Assembly (NCBI GenBank): GCA_934692625.1
Contig: CAKUUC010000022.1
Coordinates: 1 to 9,786 of the forward strand
Reading direction: 5' to 3'
DNA: 9,786 nucleotides
From: an uncultured Candidatus Melainabacteria bacterium
Lineage (GTDB): Bacteria > Cyanobacteriota > Vampirovibrionia > Gastranaerophilales > Gastranaerophilaceae
Shown here: positions 1 to 5,808 of the stretch, piece after piece
Numbering within the stretch: the stretch's first letter is position 1
Layout of the letters: every line of letters begins with the position of its first letter
Made by a program: the position numbers and the translations under genes
Notes under the pieces: model-generated
The model's database searches: none
The model's input: only the letters and a program-made list of their open reading frames with translations
Told to the model about the DNA's origin: nothing

Positions 1-1
1 C

Positions 2-109
2 CGCACTCGCATTAATCGTGCCTTCACTTCGTTTCGCACACTGCTCGTGCTGTTCGGCATGACTTTTGGGGGCAACCTACCAAAGCTTTCGTCATTGGAG
101 AAAACTTAG
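2..109. other. GC-richer patch at the left edge, identity unknown
   Basis: Bases 1-100 are about 54% G+C, clearly richer than the rest of the window. The patch contains several GCAC/GTGC pairs (3-6 with 18-21, 36-39 with 47-50) that could fold into small hairpins. On the plus strand one frame stays open from position 2 to a TAG at 107-109 (about 35 codons), which could be the C-terminal end of a gene starting outside the window. The translation matches no family I recognise. It could equally be an intergenic repeat or a structured element. Whether it codes is undecided. Confidence 0.3.
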
Positions 110-139
110 AAAATTTATTCTTATTCTAAAAATTTACAC

Positions 140-168
140 TTGACAAATTGTTAGGCTTACCTTACACT
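140..168 (+). promoter_or_regulatory. Sigma-70-type promoter of the metal-repressor operon
   Basis: A perfect -35 hexamer TTGACA (140-145) is followed after exactly 17 bp by TACACT (163-168), which matches TATAAT at four of six positions. Transcription would begin near 174-176. No ATG upstream of that point can be used, so this promoter helps fix the start of the downstream repressor gene at 188. Confidence 0.75.
148..167. promoter_or_regulatory. Probable operator of the DtxR/MntR-type repressor (autoregulatory dyad)
   Basis: The core is an interrupted inverted repeat, TGTTAGG, 4 bp, CCTTACA (149-166), with six of seven positions symmetric. Its TTAGG half resembles the half-sites of known DtxR/IdeR boxes (family knowledge). 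It covers the spacer and most of the -10 element of the promoter at 140-168, so a bound repressor would block RNA polymerase. The gene immediately downstream encodes a DtxR/MntR-family protein, so negative autoregulation is the simplest reading. Binding itself is inferred. Confidence 0.6.
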
Positions 169-174
169 CATGTC

Positions 175-179
175 AAAGG
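175..179 (+). promoter_or_regulatory. Shine-Dalgarno site that decides the repressor start
   Basis: AAAGG lies 8 nt before ATG 188. The alternative ATG at 170 has no such site and lies upstream of the predicted transcription start. The site sits almost at the 5' end of the predicted transcript, giving a very short leader of about 13 nt. Confidence 0.55.
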
Positions 180-187
180 TACATATT

Positions 188-610
188 ATGACAAAAGAAG
201 AAGCATTATCCTCGGGGTTAGAGGACTACATAGAAACTATTTACATCGCACACCTGAACGATACTTTGCTAAAAGGTGCTGCACTTGCTCGCAAACTCAA
301 CGTTTCTCGAGCATCTGTATCAGAAGCATTAACCAAACTTGTTGCCAAAGGTCTTGTGCATTATTCAAGTTACGAAGCAATTACACTAACTGAAAAAGGG
401 CTGGAACTTGCGCAAAAAGTTTATAACAAACACCACATTTTGAAAGAATTTTTTGAAAAAGTTCTGAATATCCCATCAAATGATGCAGGTGAAAATGCTT
501 GCAAAATTGAACACATAATTTCTCAAAACATTTTGGATAGAATGATAAAATTCACAACCTTTATCCAAGAACACCCAGAAATAATCTCCGAATTTCAAGA
601 GGAAAATTAA
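188..610 (+). CDS. DtxR/MntR-family metal-dependent transcriptional repressor
   Basis: This 140-residue cytoplasmic protein senses a divalent metal and binds DNA as a dimer, by family knowledge. An N-terminal winged helix-turn-helix occupies roughly residues 10-70, opening with EDYIETIY and containing the recognition-helix region around SRASVSEALTKL. A helical metal-binding and dimerisation domain follows. The likely metal ligands, aligned by eye to B. subtilis MntR, are D13, E16, H82, C105, E108 and H109. The Asp is MntR-like, while Cys in the C-x2-E-H motif is DtxR-like. There is no C-terminal SH3/FeoA domain, so the length matches MntR. I chose ATG 188 over ATG 170 because of its Shine-Dalgarno site and the promoter position. 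The gene is followed after 3 nt by a membrane-protein gene, suggesting co-transcription, and its promoter carries a matching dyad. Mn versus Fe specificity cannot be settled from sequence, so I give no gene symbol. Confidence 0.88.
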   Translation: MTKEEALSSGLEDYIETIYIAHLNDTLLKGAALARKLNVSRASVSEALTKLVAKGLVHYSSYEAITLTEKGLELAQKVYNKHHILKEFFEKVLNIPSNDAGENACKIEHIISQNILDRMIKFTTFIQEHPEIISEFQEEN

Positions 611-613
611 CAA

Positions 614-1618
614 ATGACAAAAATATCTTCAATTGGAAAATTTTTAGACCAACCTATTTTAACAGCCAAACTAAACAAGCACATGCCGGAAATCTTGACG
701 GTAGGTTCAGGAATATTTTTAGCAAAACAACTACACGAAACTCCGGAAAATGAACGACTTAAACACGGTATAAAATCAGCAATTATTCTTGGTGCAACCG
801 GTGTTTCTGCAATAAAGGCACCCCAAATTGCAGCCTACATTACTAAAAAAGAAATGACAAAACCTTTTGCACAAATAATAAAAGACAATGCTAAAGTTGT
901 TGATGAATATTTGCAAAACAACAAGTTGTCGCAAGATATTTCAAATATCTTAGAAAAAGCAAAGGGCAAAATCTTATCAATAAAAGAAATTGATAAAATA
1001 AACAAGCCTGAACACAAAGAATTCTTAGACAAACTCATTCCGCCACCACAAAATATTCAAGCCAAAGATATTTTTAAAGAAATCGGTTGGCTTTCATTAT
1101 ACGGTGCAATACCTGTAGGTGGTGGCATTGCAGGTGGAATCGTAGCCGACAAAGTAACTGATAAAAATTGGAAAGAAAAAGTTCCAAATAAAATCAAAGA
1201 AGGAATTTACCAATATTTGGCAAACATTTTTATGTGTAACATCGGGGCAGGTGTTGCGCTTGGAATTTTAGAAAAATTTAACATCAAATCTAAATCTGCA
1301 AGATGTATCGGAATGGTAAGCGGAATCTTGCTAACCGGTGTAATCGGCGGAAGTTATATCGCTAACTTTATCGGTAACAAAATTATCAATCCGTTAGTCT
1401 TGAAAGAACACAAAAAAGAAACAAGAACTCCTGAATTACTAGACCTAGGATTACATACAGATGATATTGCAACAGTATCTTTATTATCCGGTCTAAAATG
1501 GATTGAACCTTCATTACCATTATTATATTCAATTTCAGGATATCGTGCAGGCATTGGCTACAGAAACGGTCAAGCCAAAAACGAAAAAGAAGCTCATTTT
1601 TTACGACAAAAGTGTTAG
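614..1618 (+). CDS. Uncharacterised polytopic membrane protein coupled to the metal repressor
   Basis: I do not recognise the family of this 334-residue protein. It has four clear hydrophobic, glycine-rich segments, at about residues 51-68, 157-178, 198-218 and 232-253, and a weaker one near 285-308. This suggests an inner-membrane protein with a soluble Lys-rich loop (about 70-155). The GGGIAGGIVA and GVIGGSYIA stretches look like helix-packing motifs. I see no Nramp, ZIP, P-type ATPase, FeoB or ABC signature and no His/Cys cluster, so a transport role is not shown. It starts 3 nt after the repressor stop, with an AGAGG site (598-602) inside the end of the repressor gene. The two are therefore probably one transcript under the same operator, which makes a role in metal homeostasis a reasonable but unproven guess. 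Its stop codon lies inside a 20-bp dyad. Confidence 0.72.
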   Translation: MTKISSIGKFLDQPILTAKLNKHMPEILTVGSGIFLAKQLHETPENERLKHGIKSAIILGATGVSAIKAPQIAAYITKKEMTKPFAQIIKDNAKVVDEYLQNNKLSQDISNILEKAKGKILSIKEIDKINKPEHKEFLDKLIPPPQNIQAKDIFKEIGWLSLYGAIPVGGGIAGGIVADKVTDKNWKEKVPNKIKEGIYQYLANIFMCNIGAGVALGILEKFNIKSKSARCIGMVSGILLTGVIGGSYIANFIGNKIINPLVLKEHKKETRTPELLDLGLHTDDIATVSLLSGLKWIEPSLPLLYSISGYRAGIGYRNGQAKNEKEAHFLRQKC

Positions 1619-1631
1619 GTAATTCTAACAC
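1612..1631. repeat. Perfect 7-bp inverted repeat over the stop codon, similar to the upstream operator
   Basis: GTGTTAG (1612-1618), a 6-nt spacer and CTAACAC (1625-1631) form a perfect dyad that includes the TAG stop. Aligned without gaps to the 20-bp dyad at 148-167, it agrees at 13 of 20 positions, mostly in the outer half-sites. It could be a second repressor site, a weak hairpin or chance. No run of T follows directly, so it is not a good intrinsic terminator by itself. Confidence 0.5.
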
Positions 1632-1663
1632 TACCTTATTTTACATTACCAAAAACTGTACAC

Positions 1664-1692
1664 AAAAGGGGCATAATTGCTCCTTTTCTTTT
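1664..1692 (+). terminator. Intrinsic, possibly bidirectional terminator between convergent genes
   Basis: AAAAGGGGC (1664-1672) pairs over nine positions, including one G-U wobble, with GCTCCTTTT (1679-1687) around a 6-nt loop. The sequence CTTTT follows. It lies between the stops of the membrane-protein gene (plus) and the 504-residue gene (minus), where a shared terminator is expected. The stem's own A and T runs let it act from either side. Confidence 0.7.
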
Positions 1693-1709
1693 CCAATTTT
1701 CATCAAAAT

Positions 1710-3224
1710 TTAACTTTGTGAATGTATGAATAAACGCTTAGTTTGTCCGTCTAAAACACGAAGAATATCATCATGAAAACGTTCAAACTGTTCTTTTGTG
1801 CAAGAAACTTTACCTTTTACAGACTCTAAATTTGGCGGAAATTTTGAGATACGAGAATTTTGAACAGAATTAACGTTATCCAAAATCAAATCACCATTTA
1901 TTTTGCGAACATTTTTCAATAGTAAGTCTTCATCAATTCCATACATTGAATAAGGCACAATAATTCCACCTTCTCCGGTATTGTAAGAAGGTTTATACGT
2001 TCCGATTTCCAACATACCATCATCAGCAACATTAGTTTTCACTCCTAGAAATTTGAAAATTTCTTGCGGATTATCTTCTTTAATCGTTTTTGCAAAAGAT
2101 TTTTTCGTCTGCGGGTCAACTTCGTTCAATTTACGAGAAATCATCAAAGCAACACTCGCTTTAGGACCTTCATCAATTATTCCGGACGCACAAGAAAGTT
2201 TGGAAGTCTTTATATAATTTTCGATTTCATCACACAAATTTAGCGGAACAATATTATTATTTTCAACTCCTTGAATTTGGTCAATTTTGCCACGACATGA
2301 AGTCATACCCACCATAGGTTCCCACAAATTATATTTATTACGTTCCAAATAGATATGAAAATCACCGTCTTCGAGTGCAGCAATCGCTTTATCTACACTT
2401 GAACGTGTACACCAATTCTTGCAACTTAAAGTTTCAAGTTTATTAATATTTTCTTCTTTATGTTGTTTATCATGAGCAAAAGACGGGATTTTCACCCAAA
2501 CAGATTCTTTTTCAGACAATCCCATATCTATCAAAAGATTATCTCGAAGCCTATGTGTATAAATATCAATGAACGACGGAGCCGAACATCTTACTGCCCT
2601 ATCTTTTGGCAAAATGTTTTCAAAGCCTTTAATCGTTTCTAACAAAGCAGTTTTGTTCAATGGTACAGGAATGTGTCTATTGTTGTCACCAAGTTCACCG
2701 GTAACAGCATTCCAAACCACAAAACGCAAAGAATCATCATTTTTTAATTTTTTATACAATTCCGAATCAAAATTATCAGCATTTAACTTTTTATAATCAG
2801 GATTTTCAACGTCTAAAAAGTTTTTCCATTTTTCCATTCTATCAACACGGGCTTCATTGATTTTGTCAATAGAAAAGTCCCTAATATCTTGTGGAATATA
2901 TTGTTTCCAGCGGATTTTTGATGATTGACTTCTTTTAAAATCTGGGAACATTGTATCATTTTCTTTCAACTGTTCAATCGCATCAGTAATCTTTGATGCT
3001 GACAACAAACTGCCATCAACTTTGTATTTTCGTTTATTACCGTCAATAATTTTAGTTGCTAAATACTGAAACGTCGTTTTATACATAGACGGCGCAGATA
3101 GCCCAGTAAAACTTACACAATCTGAAACCGGTTGTGAATGTAATTTTATAGAGTTATTTGAATAACTTTGTACACTATTTTGAGACTTAATTACTCTAAA
3201 TTGGGGTATTGCAGAGATTGACAT
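1710..3224 (-). CDS. Uncharacterised 504-residue protein with WCT / GDFHIYLE / QIQG motifs and solenoid-like tail
   Basis: No function can be assigned. The N-terminus (about 1-45) is polar and Ser/Asn-rich, ending in VSFTG (37-41), with no hydrophobic signal peptide. Residues 60-260 are mixed helical and charged. A central block has NWCT (270-273), GDFHIYLER (287-295) and GKIDQIQGVENNN (312-324). This ordering resembles modules I recall from large LRR-like proteins of gut Melainabacteria, and it faintly resembles the Trp-Cys-Thr region of PcfJ-like proteins; both comparisons are from memory. Residues about 404-480 have the rhythm of a degenerate leucine-rich or beta-solenoid repeat (for example GDLILDNV). 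The start is supported by a Shine-Dalgarno AAAGGA (plus-strand 3232-3237) 7 nt upstream. The gene is monocistronic, convergent with the metal operon and divergent from the gene at 3379. A secreted or host-directed role is speculation. Confidence 0.75.
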   Translation of the reverse strand: MSISAIPQFRVIKSQNSVQSYSNNSIKLHSQPVSDCVSFTGLSAPSMYKTTFQYLATKIIDGNKRKYKVDGSLLSASKITDAIEQLKENDTMFPDFKRSQSSKIRWKQYIPQDIRDFSIDKINEARVDRMEKWKNFLDVENPDYKKLNADNFDSELYKKLKNDDSLRFVVWNAVTGELGDNNRHIPVPLNKTALLETIKGFENILPKDRAVRCSAPSFIDIYTHRLRDNLLIDMGLSEKESVWVKIPSFAHDKQHKEENINKLETLSCKNWCTRSSVDKAIAALEDGDFHIYLERNKYNLWEPMVGMTSCRGKIDQIQGVENNNIVPLNLCDEIENYIKTSKLSCASGIIDEGPKASVALMISRKLNEVDPQTKKSFAKTIKEDNPQEIFKFLGVKTNVADDGMLEIGTYKPSYNTGEGGIIVPYSMYGIDEDLLLKNVRKINGDLILDNVNSVQNSRISKFPPNLESVKGKVSCTKEQFERFHDDILRVLDGQTKRLFIHSQS

Positions 3225-3308
3225 GTTACTATCCTTTTATATTTTTCTTGCAACTATAAAAGAATGTAAACAAAAAAATTTGCTAGTAATACAAAATTTC
3301 AGTTCACG

Positions 3309-3321
3309 TTTTGTAACAAAA
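3309..3321. repeat. Short palindrome in the divergent spacer
   Basis: TTTTGT, one base, ACAAAA is a perfect odd palindrome near the middle of the 154-bp spacer between two divergent genes. It could be an operator serving both, but in AT-rich DNA a 6-bp arm may arise by chance. I found no convincing paired -35/-10 set for either direction in this spacer. Confidence 0.3.
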
Positions 3322-3346
3322 AGAAACATTTTCGCAAAATTTTATA

Positions 3347-3374
3347 TTTTGGGATTTTAATACCCAAAAGGGGG
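3347..3374 (+). promoter_or_regulatory. Inverted repeat abutting a strong ribosome binding site
   Basis: TTTTGGG (3347-3353) and CCCAAAA (3363-3369) are perfect inverted repeats around 9 nt. The second arm overlaps the strong Shine-Dalgarno run AAAAGGGGG (3366-3374), which sits 4 nt before ATG 3379. In RNA the CCC could pair either with the upstream GGG or with the ribosome-binding GGG. The dyad could instead be a DNA operator. The Shine-Dalgarno run is clear; the regulatory role is inferred. Confidence 0.45.
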
Positions 3375-3378
3375 AAAT

Positions 3379-3912
3379 ATGACAGAAATAAATTTTACGT
3401 CAACTTATCGAATCCCGATTTCTCAACCGGGAGTAAATGCAGCAAAAAAAGCAAAATTAAAAGAGTTAATCGTAAGTTATCCAAACGGTCTTATTGGTAA
3501 CAGTAAAGTTGGAAACGCAAGAGTATCAGTAGCAGACAGCGAAGATGAAAACTTTGTAAGAAAATTAAAAACAATCGGCTACAAAATTTTCCAAAAATTT
3601 GAAGGCGAAAATATAGAAAAAGACAAGTTAGACATTTATATAAAAGAAAAACTTGATACAAGAAATTACAATCAACTCGGCAAAAACAAAAAACGAATGA
3701 CCAGAGAATTAAAAGAAAAACACAAGTACGAAAATAGCTTCAACGATAATGTTGTACAAAATTCTACAAACGAAGAAACTCAAAAAATTTCGCAAAACTC
3801 AGCAGAAATCTCAAAAGCCGACAAACTCCGTCAATCACCAAAATATCAGCAATATAAAGAAGAATATGGTGAAGCCTTTGCAGAAGCAGTATTTTTCGGT
3901 ATTAAGAAATAA
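3379..3912 (+). CDS. Small charged hypothetical protein with Phe-Thr N-terminal motif
   Basis: I do not recognise this 177-residue protein. It begins with a short polar leader containing INFTS (4-8) and TYRIPI, reminiscent of the VSFTG leader of the divergent neighbour. Residues about 20-75 could form a small mixed alpha/beta domain. From about 75 to 120 it is very rich in Lys and Glu and predicted helical. Residues 121-150 are Asn/Ser/Gln-rich and probably disordered, and a short helical tail (about 153-177) ends in FFGIKK. There is no signal peptide or transmembrane segment. The start is supported by a strong AAAAGGGGG site 4 nt upstream. It converges on the HEAT-repeat gene with 22 bp between stops and no clear terminator there. 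The high Lys, Asn and Glu content fits the AT-rich genome, so I see no sign of recent transfer. Confidence 0.65.
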   Translation: MTEINFTSTYRIPISQPGVNAAKKAKLKELIVSYPNGLIGNSKVGNARVSVADSEDENFVRKLKTIGYKIFQKFEGENIEKDKLDIYIKEKLDTRNYNQLGKNKKRMTRELKEKHKYENSFNDNVVQNSTNEETQKISQNSAEISKADKLRQSPKYQQYKEEYGEAFAEAVFFGIKK

Positions 3913-3934
3913 ATCAAAATAGAATAAAATTTTA

Positions 3935-5104
3935 CTAAAGTGCTTGAATTACCATTCGGACATTGATATCTGCCACAGAATTTAGCGCTGTTGCTTTATC
4001 ATCAGGAGTCATACATTCAAGCATTTTTAATACTTCTAAAGATTTCAATACCAAAGCCGGATTAGACGATTTTAAAAGTTCACGCACCGCAACGTCGTTT
4101 TCCGTAAATTCCAGTGCCGAAAATACAAACAAACTATTTTCATTCAATTCTTCATCTGATAGCGCATACAAAACTCCATCATCAGCATTGGTTAACAGTT
4201 TTTTGATATCGTAAATTTCTTGTTTTGTATCTTTTGTTTCATCAAACAAATACTCATCATTTTCAGTCAATGTCGAAAATTTATCCTTTGCCGAAAGCAA
4301 CACCACAGAAAGCGGAGAAGTCATTTTTTCCTTCAACAACATTGAAATAAAATCGTACAGACGAAAATCAAACACTTGTGAAAGTCCCAAAATTTCGCCC
4401 AAACCACTAATTATAGAATTAAAAACATACAAGCCTTCTATATTATCGTTGTTATAAATTTCAAACAAATCTGACAAATACAAAAGTTCACCCGCAATAT
4501 TATCTGCCATTGAAGATTTTTTCATGCCTGTAATTATTTTTTCTACCGCATCTTTATTACCATAAGCAACTAAAAACTTCACAGCATCTAGTTTTTCAAA
4601 CTCATCATTTGATTCTAGTTTTTGTAAAGCGGCATTATAAGACTCTACATCCTCCAAAGCCGAAAGTGCCGCCGCACAATTTCCGCTCAAGAAAGAATTT
4701 TCACTATAGGCATACTTTTTCAACAACTCAATAGCGCTAGGATTTTTAGTGAGTTCAAAAAATTTTGCACAGTACGTTTTTTCTTCTTCCGTACCATTTG
4801 AAAGCAAATCCAACATTTTTTCAGATAAATCATTTCCGCCATATTTCACAAGATTAGAAACAATGAAATCTTCGTAAGACGGAGAATAAAACTTCAAAAA
4901 ATGTAACAAATTCGTATAATTCGACTCATTACAAACTTTGTTAAGTCTATCTGCAACATTTCGTTTCACAAAATCAAACAAATAATCATCACTTGCAATA
5001 AGTTCAGAAAATAAATCTATATCAGGTTTATTCACAAGATTAAATGCAACAGCTTCAAATTCTTGCGGATTTTTACCCGTAAGTTTTTTCAAATAGTTGT
5101 TCAT
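3935..5104 (-). CDS. HEAT-like alpha-helical repeat protein
   Basis: This 389-residue acidic, soluble protein appears to be built almost entirely of amphipathic helices in pairs, as in HEAT/ARM solenoids. The clearest repeats run from about 105 to 195, where residues such as AKFFELTKNPSAIELLKKYA and DAVKFLVAYGNKDAVEKII show the helix-turn-helix rhythm. Another set spans about 330-389. A more hydrophobic middle (about 203-270) may be a larger insertion. Such solenoids usually serve as protein-binding scaffolds; no catalytic motif is visible. It starts 19 nt after the stop of the DprA-like gene, with Shine-Dalgarno AGGAA (plus-strand 5114-5118), so the two are probably one operon and may act together. 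The partner and process are unknown. Confidence 0.72.
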   Translation of the reverse strand: MNNYLKKLTGKNPQEFEAVAFNLVNKPDIDLFSELIASDDYLFDFVKRNVADRLNKVCNESNYTNLLHFLKFYSPSYEDFIVSNLVKYGGNDLSEKMLDLLSNGTEEEKTYCAKFFELTKNPSAIELLKKYAYSENSFLSGNCAAALSALEDVESYNAALQKLESNDEFEKLDAVKFLVAYGNKDAVEKIITGMKKSSMADNIAGELLYLSDLFEIYNNDNIEGLYVFNSIISGLGEILGLSQVFDFRLYDFISMLLKEKMTSPLSVVLLSAKDKFSTLTENDEYLFDETKDTKQEIYDIKKLLTNADDGVLYALSDEELNENSLFVFSALEFTENDVAVRELLKSSNPALVLKSLEVLKMLECMTPDDKATALNSVADINVRMVIQAL

Positions 5105-5123
5105 AAAATAAATTTCCTAAAAA

Positions 5124-5723
5124 CTAGTCAAGATAGAACACTGTAATAACTTTGTGACGTTCTTCAGCATATTGCACTGCATTGTGAAGAGTTTTACTTG
5201 TATGTGACAAAAAACAAATCAATTGATTACATTCATCAATAATTTCTCTATTACAAACTCTTGATGCATCAGCCAAAGTCATCATCGCTCTGTCTAAATG
5301 TTCTGTAATATTAGGAACACCAATTAACTGATTTTGAACATCAGAAGGTTGTTGACTGATAGTTTGCGGTAAAATAACGCATAACTTGTCAGGATTAGCC
5401 TTCATAGCGCCACGAATGGCAGCAGCATTTGTACCTGAAGAACCACCTGATGTAATAATTGTATTATCTTGCATAACCAAAGCAGTTGCAAGAGTTTCAA
5501 TCATTTGTTGATGAGTGATTGGAAGATTACGACTTCCGATAATTGCTATTTTCTTTGCTGATTGTTTTATTGTAGCCAATTCCATAGCTAATTCGTCAAC
5601 TGTATTAGGTTCATTAGATTTAACGGTATCTAAATCATCATCTATTGGTACCACGATTGACTTTTGTGCGTCATCTTGGTTTTCTTCCGAACTCAATAAA
5701 ATTTCCATATCACTGTCTGTCAT
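5124..5723 (-). CDS. DprA-like Rossmann-fold (SLOG superfamily) protein
   Basis: Residues 1-40 of this 199-residue protein are acidic and probably disordered. From about 55 a single Rossmann-like domain follows with DprA-type signatures: IAIIGSRN (59-66), the TSGGSSGTNAAAIRGAM loop (91-107), VILPQ (116-120) and CNREIIDECNQLICF (157-171), which corresponds to the RNRIISGLSD region of DprA. DprA loads RecA on single-stranded DNA during transformation, but canonical DprA is longer and often has extra SAM or winged-helix domains, absent here. The protein may bind DNA or a nucleotide; enzymatic activity is not shown. It heads a two-gene unit with the HEAT-like protein and is divergent from pcrA, which suggests a genome-maintenance link. 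An AGAAGG site (plus-strand 5735-5740) supports the start, though the 11-nt spacing is long. I avoid the dprA symbol because orthology is not established. Confidence 0.75.
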   Translation of the reverse strand: MTDSDMEILLSSEENQDDAQKSIVVPIDDDLDTVKSNEPNTVDELAMELATIKQSAKKIAIIGSRNLPITHQQMIETLATALVMQDNTIITSGGSSGTNAAAIRGAMKANPDKLCVILPQTISQQPSDVQNQLIGVPNITEHLDRAMMTLADASRVCNREIIDECNQLICFLSHTSKTLHNAVQYAEERHKVITVFYLD

Positions 5724-5758
5724 TTTTTCTTTTACCTTCTGATTGCATTAATAACGTT

Positions 5759-5788
5759 TTTAAACTATTCTAGATTATAGCATATATT
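5759..5788 (+). promoter_or_regulatory. Candidate promoter of pcrA
   Basis: TTTAAA (5759-5764), 18 bp, then TATATT (5783-5788) is a plausible sigma-70 pair with a start near 5795. A competing weaker pair is TTGCAT (5743-5748) with TATTCT (5766-5771). Either overlaps the minus-strand promoter at 5774-5802, so the two directions may interfere. Confidence 0.35.
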
Positions 5789-5802
5789 TTTTGATTTGGG
5801 AA
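5774..5802 (-). promoter_or_regulatory. Extended -10 promoter for the DprA-like/HEAT operon
   Basis: On the minus strand TGC-TATAAT (plus 5774-5782) is a perfect extended -10 element. TTCCCA (plus 5797-5802) lies 17 bp upstream as a weak -35. Transcription would start near 5767, giving a leader of about 43 nt. The -35 hexamer coincides with the ribosome binding site of the divergent pcrA gene. Confidence 0.65.
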
Positions 5803-5808
5803 GATGTC

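Noticed and set aside
106..129. TTAGAA/TTCTAA inverted repeat as a terminator of an upstream gene
   Set aside because: The arms are only six AT-rich base pairs around a 12-nt loop with no clear T run. It is too weak to call in AT-rich DNA.
170..187. Upstream ATG 170 as the start of the repressor
   Set aside because: It would lie upstream of the predicted transcription start and has no Shine-Dalgarno site. ATG 188 has AAAGG at 8 nt and a length typical of MntR.
100..187. Mn-responsive riboswitch ahead of the metal operon
   Set aside because: The predicted leader is only about 13 nt, which leaves no room for an aptamer. Control by the protein-binding dyad explains the site better.
148..393. 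Open frame overlapping the repressor gene in another frame
   Set aside because: It starts between the -35 and -10 elements of the promoter, has no ribosome binding site and gives a Cys/Arg-rich translation unlike any family. It is a shadow of the DtxR/MntR-type gene.
3913..3934. Terminator between the convergent genes ending at 3912 and 3935
   Set aside because: The 22-bp gap contains only a short AAAATTTT palindrome and no GC-containing stem.
5791..5808. TTG 5791 as the start of pcrA
   Set aside because: No Shine-Dalgarno site precedes it, and GGGAAG lies between it and ATG 5809. ATG 5809 begins close to the conserved N-terminal LNKEQ region, as in other PcrA proteins.
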